Of a DNA stretch of 64,000 nt, positions 60,046-64,000 are shown one piece after another. The notes beneath the pieces are model-generated. The model was not told the DNA's origin. It made no database searches and saw only the letters and a program-made list of their open reading frames with translations. The DNA lies in the NCBI GenBank assembly GCA_001839685.1, contig MLAK01000684.1, positions 1 to 64,000 of the forward strand, read 5' to 3'. The translations under genes and the position numbers were made by a program. Origin of the DNA: Tritrichomonas foetus (Eukaryota; Parabasalia; Tritrichomonadida; Tritrichomonadidae). The stretch's first letter is position 1. Each line of letters opens with the position of its first letter.

Positions 60046-61291
60046 ACCTTTAATGACCAAATTTTTAGGCTGGAGTGTTACGAATTGGTTATTATGAGTA
60101 TAATAAAAAGATCCTATGCTCAGATTTGGATTGATTATAAAAAAATGAGATGACAAAATGAATCGAAGTTTAAAGGTGATTTCACTAATAATTTTGTTCT
60201 ATTGACCATATAAATATTGAAATATTGTGATATTCATTCAATTTTTCATACAACATCCATTCAATCTTTCATTGAATGATATTAAATGAAATGATGCCAA
60301 CACACTTTTCATTTTATCATGAATTAACCCGCTGTTTTGCTAGACCAATATGTAAATGTGTTCTAATCATGAAACTTATTTTGTTTAAAATTTCAAACTA
60401 AAAGTGCAAAAGATTGATTCCATATTTGGTCAATTCCAAAGGTGAATTTGAATTTCTGACAGAATTGTTGGTTGTAATGCAGAGGTATATATTTAAACCT
60501 TATTTGTTCAGTGACAAAAAAGGAGTATTTAGCATGCCGGGATAAAAATGAAAAAAGAAGTGAAATTGCATAAATTTATGATGTTTGTTTTTCGGATACA
60601 TTTAACTGAATTAAATTTGATTTGAAAAACAGCAGATAATATGTCACATTTAACAAATAACTCCTCGAAGATTCAAAGATATATTTCGAAAATTACTCAT
60701 ATAAATACAGAATGTGATTTCAAGTATATTTGAGGAATAAAAATGAGCGCTAATTAGTTTACTAATAATACAATTGATTTTTACTCTTTTCTAGAAAATA
60801 TTCAGCTCAATTTGCCGCTCTGACAATTGGTAAATCCACTTAATTGATTCGTCTTTTCAAATTTGAATTCATTTGAAAGAAATGTCTTTAAAACTTTTTC
60901 AATGAATCAAAAAAATCATCATGCTAATGGCCTCCAATGTCAATAAATAATCATACTACTTCAAGTTGGAATATTATGTACTCGGTGAGTATTACTCACT
61001 ACTTTCATTTTTCCGGTCATTTGTTCTACAAAAATATAATTAAAACAATATTTAAAACACATATATCTTTTCGAATAAATCATCTTTATATAATTAATTA
61101 TGCTATAATATTATATATATTATAAATAATATTTATATATTATTAATTTTATAAAATATTAAATTAGCAATTGTATATTATAGTTTTTCAGTTAGAAAAA
61201 TTCAATTGTGAATGTGTTGAGAATTTTGCATTTTTCTGATAATTATTTTTATATTTTTCAATTCATTTTTCTATTCATCGTCAGATCAAAA
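60046..61291. other. Divergent AT-rich spacer
   Basis: The part next to 60046 is open in the VIT/vWA frame up to about 60200, without ATG. The rest has TATA-rich tracts around 61080-61160 and no supported gene. Confidence 0.5.
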
Positions 61292-63205
61292 ATGTTCTTA
61301 TTATTCTTTCTTTCTAGGATCACCGTCTCTGCTAGCATTCCCAAATTCTCTCACTTTGTTATTAGTGATGATTGCTCATCATTTCAAGACTTTTCATCTG
61401 AATCAAAATATGATCAATTTGCCAAAGAAAAATGCACTTCTCTTCAACTGGCTGATAATTATTATCAGGAATGTATAAATGACTTTAAGCAAATGGAAGA
61501 ATTTCAATGCATATCATCATCCGAAGAATTAGATGAAGAACTTGAAGAAATAGATAATGATGTTGAAATACTGTTCATAACATTAGACAAAAATTTTGAA
61601 CAAGTCATTGACTTAAATCTCTTGCCTAGACAAATGAAAGTCACAATTCAGGATAATATATTCTCACGATCCTCATTCAAAAATTTGAGTAGTTATGATC
61701 CCCTACAGCTTATTGGTGGTGTATCCGAAAAAGTTTCTTATTTGACGATTTCACTTACTCGAGAACTCAAAATTGTGAAAAGCAATCTTAACGTTCACTC
61801 TGTCTATTTCCAACAAGTGACATTTTCAACAGGCTCCAAGTCAATCAAAGCTAAGAACGTAATATGTGCGAAAGATGGAAAGCCTGATGCATGTGATAGC
61901 GTTTTTTCCTACATCAATAAATATGATAAAAATTTTGTTGATACAAAGCAGTTTGGAATTCACGTGCTTGAACATAAAAACGAAGAAACAAAAGTTAGAG
62001 TCACTTTTTCTAAGAAGAATTGGGAAATTGAATCTTTATCTCTGGTAGACGGAAAATCTTTACCGAATTCTAAGGCTTCTGTGAGTTATGATTTGGCTGA
62101 TAGATTATGTGTGATTGGTTTTAATAGACTATTTGAACTTTACAATCAAGATAATGAATTTGAACCAATCAACATATCTGTCCAAAATTTCTTTTATAAT
62201 CATGATGATATCCTATTTGGTAATGCCAAGCAATATGGTTCATTGGAAAATGATTCAAATAAGAAAATTATCATTAGAACTCTGAACCGTCTCAATAACG
62301 CGAAATCTGTCGATGTTGATCAGTATAACGTGAAGAAAGAATATTTATCTGATGACCAAAACTATGGCATGAAGGAAAAGAACACAAGAAATCACATTCA
62401 TCGTAATGTAATTCGGTCTTTGTCTTCCAAATCTAAAGATGACTGGACAGATTTAGACATTATAGTCGAAATTCTGAAAGGATTTACTTTAGATTTATCT
62501 GACTGCCAAGCCAAAATTAAACTAGGTACGGTAAATGATTGGAATAATCCTAAATCACACCAAAATACAGAAGATTATGAATATGATCACAACTATAAAG
62601 ATGATATTGACGATAATGATGATGAAGATGATCAACCAATAATCCCAATTATTATTAGTGTAGTTGTCTTTGTTATTATAGTTGTCGTCATTATTGTTGT
62701 TGTTGTTTTGGTTTGTAAGAAACGCAGAATCGGAGTCGAAAATGGCCCTGACACTGTCAGCGAAGCAACAACTAATAATCAAACACCAACGACCGACAAA
62801 ACTAATAATAATATTACTAATAACGATAACGATATCAAAGGTGATATTGTCGCTACTCAGGATACACCTATTTATCCAATGCAATCGCCAATTCAACAAC
62901 AACAAATATATCAACAATATCAGCTACAGTCTGACCTTTACAATCCACCCATTCTACCCCCACAACAGTATTGTCAACAATATGATAATAATTTGAATTA
63001 CATGCAAAATCCGCAATACCCACCTGTTTATCCAGTTGTTGATCCTGTCAATCCAATACAGGAGCCACTTCCTGTTTACTCAGTTGTTGATCCTGTCACT
63101 GATCCTGCCAATCCAATACAGGAGCCACTTCCTGTTTATCCTCTACAGTATCCACCCCCAACACCACATCAAATGGGACAATACTATCATCCTGATCCAG
63201 TTTAA
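61292..63205 (+). CDS. Type I membrane surface protein of unknown family
   Basis: A 637-residue protein from MFLLFFLSRITVSASIPKF, which begins with a signal peptide; the open frame to 61208 lacks an ATG. An extracellular part of about 450 residues has few recognisable motifs. Then follow an acidic stretch (DDIDDNDDEDDQ), one transmembrane helix (PIIISVVVFVIIVVVIIVVV) and a basic stop-transfer KKRR. The cytosolic tail of about 155 residues is Asn-rich, then Pro/Tyr-rich with duplicated VVDPVNPIQEPLPVY units, which might bind SH3- or WW-type domains. Topology resembles many trichomonad surface proteins; no repeats of BspA type are seen. Confidence 0.75.
   Translation: MFLLFFLSRITVSASIPKFSHFVISDDCSSFQDFSSESKYDQFAKEKCTSLQLADNYYQECINDFKQMEEFQCISSSEELDEELEEIDNDVEILFITLDKNFEQVIDLNLLPRQMKVTIQDNIFSRSSFKNLSSYDPLQLIGGVSEKVSYLTISLTRELKIVKSNLNVHSVYFQQVTFSTGSKSIKAKNVICAKDGKPDACDSVFSYINKYDKNFVDTKQFGIHVLEHKNEETKVRVTFSKKNWEIESLSLVDGKSLPNSKASVSYDLADRLCVIGFNRLFELYNQDNEFEPINISVQNFFYNHDDILFGNAKQYGSLENDSNKKIIIRTLNRLNNAKSVDVDQYNVKKEYLSDDQNYGMKEKNTRNHIHRNVIRSLSSKSKDDWTDLDIIVEILKGFTLDLSDCQAKIKLGTVNDWNNPKSHQNTEDYEYDHNYKDDIDDNDDEDDQPIIPIIISVVVFVIIVVVIIVVVVLVCKKRRIGVENGPDTVSEATTNNQTPTTDKTNNNITNNDNDIKGDIVATQDTPIYPMQSPIQQQQIYQQYQLQSDLYNPPILPPQQYCQQYDNNLNYMQNPQYPPVYPVVDPVNPIQEPLPVYSVVDPVTDPANPIQEPLPVYPLQYPPPTPHQMGQYYHPDPV
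63020..63150. repeat. Imperfect coding duplication in the surface-protein tail
   Basis: The segment encoding VVDPV(TDPA)NPIQEPLPVY is present twice in tandem, with a 12-bp insertion in the second copy. Confidence 0.8.
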
Positions 63206-63715
63206 GGAAATCCTTAATCAAAAAAATGTTAGAATCATTTTTTATTTATTTGTTTTCAGTAAATGATTTTCGATGAAAGTTTTTTTTTTTACTAATGATT
63301 CTTTCAACTTATTATAAATTGTATTTAAGGTGTAGTATTGAAGCATCAATCAGGATATCCTGATCTTAGAATCATCAAACTCACATTTTACAGTATTTTT
63401 CATTGTGATCATTCTTCTATTCGTTGTAATGTTAAACTTTACCGTTGATTCTATTTCTAAAATATCGTAAATAGATGAATCTTTTCTTCTTTTATTAGCG
63501 TTATGAAACTCTACTCCATATATCGAACAGAAATAGAAAGAAACCAAAGAGAAATAGTAGTAATAAAAAGGATTCCTTTTTCAGTTACAATAAAAGTCTA
63601 TTTTTTTTTGCAAATTCACAAACACGAATAGGAATCCACATCAGTAAAAAATAGTCAAAAAAGAAAGTTAGATGCGTATTTTCATTTATTTTTGGATTTA
63701 GAAATAAAAGATAAT
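63206..63715. other. Convergent AT-rich spacer
   Basis: About 510 bp with no supported gene or structured element. Confidence 0.55.
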
Positions 63716-64000
63716 TTATTCCTTCTCATCAGCGATGAGTGGGGCGTCATCAATGACTTCATTCTCGTTCTTCTTGACGACTGGTGGGTAGTTGAAGATT
63801 GGGACTTCGATGATACGGTTGTAGAGTAACATTCCTGTGAAGAGAAGAAGGAATCCAGAAAGTTGCATCCAGCTCCACTTTGTCCATTCTTCACCAATAT
63901 CTGGGTGTTTGTTTCCATAATCATGGCCTTCAAATCCGTAGTAGAGGCAGAGTTGGACAACCCAAATGCACAAAGTTCTGAGACCTTCCAAGATTGTTCT
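63716..64000 (-). CDS. 3' end of an SLC35F6-like drug/metabolite transporter
   Basis: Partial: the frame is open to the window edge (95 codons). It contains the last two hydrophobic helices, RTILEGLRTLCIWVVQL and WSWMQLSGFLLLFTGMLLY followed by NRIIEVP. Then comes a cytosolic tail with an acidic dileucine-like sorting motif (DDAPLIADEKE). The pattern R-T-x-x-IWVV-L, GFLLLxxGxxLYN and the acidic end match the C-terminus of SLC35F6-type members of the DMT superfamily, which sit in lysosomal or mitochondrial membranes of animals. Substrate unknown. The start lies outside the window. Confidence 0.65.
   Translation of the reverse strand, partial: RTILEGLRTLCIWVVQLCLYYGFEGHDYGNKHPDIGEEWTKWSWMQLSGFLLLFTGMLLYNRIIEVPIFNYPPVVKKNENEVIDDAPLIADEKE

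Noticed and set aside
1..64000. CRISPR arrays, rRNA or tRNA genes
   Set aside because: No spaced direct-repeat array, rRNA-like sequence or complete tRNA cloverleaf was found; the genome is eukaryotic.

Overview
The window is nuclear DNA from a parabasalid protist, most like Tritrichomonas or Trichomonas. The signs are: very AT-rich spacers with denser coding regions; long uninterrupted genes on both strands; many genes for eukaryotic processes (RAD51, eIF4E, a Scy1-like pseudokinase, a SAGA Tudor subunit, a BORC-like subunit, protein O-mannosyltransferase); trichomonad-type lineage-specific genes (ankyrin, Sel1, two-repeat Myb proteins, an IBD-like winged-helix protein); a mariner transposon; and start-proximal promoter elements resembling the Trichomonas M3/Myb core promoter element. 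The species is inferred, not proven.

Layout. 0.3-1.5 kb: decayed CatSper-like cation channel. 1.6-6.5 kb: coiled-coil protein, Scy1-like pseudokinase with DIFG tail, eIF4E. 7-9.4 kb: ankyrin protein and IBD-like protein. 9.9-11.9 kb: a decayed gene remnant next to a structurally intact mariner element. 12-22 kb: Sel1 protein, GOST-like seven-pass protein, NELF-C/D-like protein, RAD51, BORCS5-like protein, helical-repeat protein. 22-34 kb: giant HEAT protein (HEATR5/Laa1-like), SP-RING-like protein with a Met/Asn/Gln-rich front, alkyladenine DNA glycosylase, protein O-mannosyltransferase, a compact structured RNA candidate, sugar transporter. 34-43 kb: helical-repeat protein, IQ protein (SPATA17-like), small OB-fold protein (RPA3-like) back to back with a RING-UBR-UBR protein, a pseudokinase back to back with SGF29. 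44-49 kb: two neighbouring Myb paralogues. 49-64 kb: helical-repeat protein, ecto-apyrase, a PPP phosphatase broken by one stop codon, a VIT/vWA protein, a type I surface protein and the 3' end of an SLC35F6-like transporter.

The genes do not form operons. Several transcription-related genes lie in this one window: IBD-like, two Mybs, NELF-C/D-like and SGF29. The window also has at least eight start-proximal copies of a Myb-type core (AACGGT or its complement). Two unrelated genes share an identical 21-bp promoter block. The promoter element also corrects several start codons.

The best leads are the structured RNA candidate near 32.5 kb, the shared promoter module, the NELF-C/D-like protein, the SP-RING gene with an in-frame stop that a 21-nt intron would remove, and three genes at different stages of decay. 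All family calls come from reading motifs by eye; no search or alignment was run.
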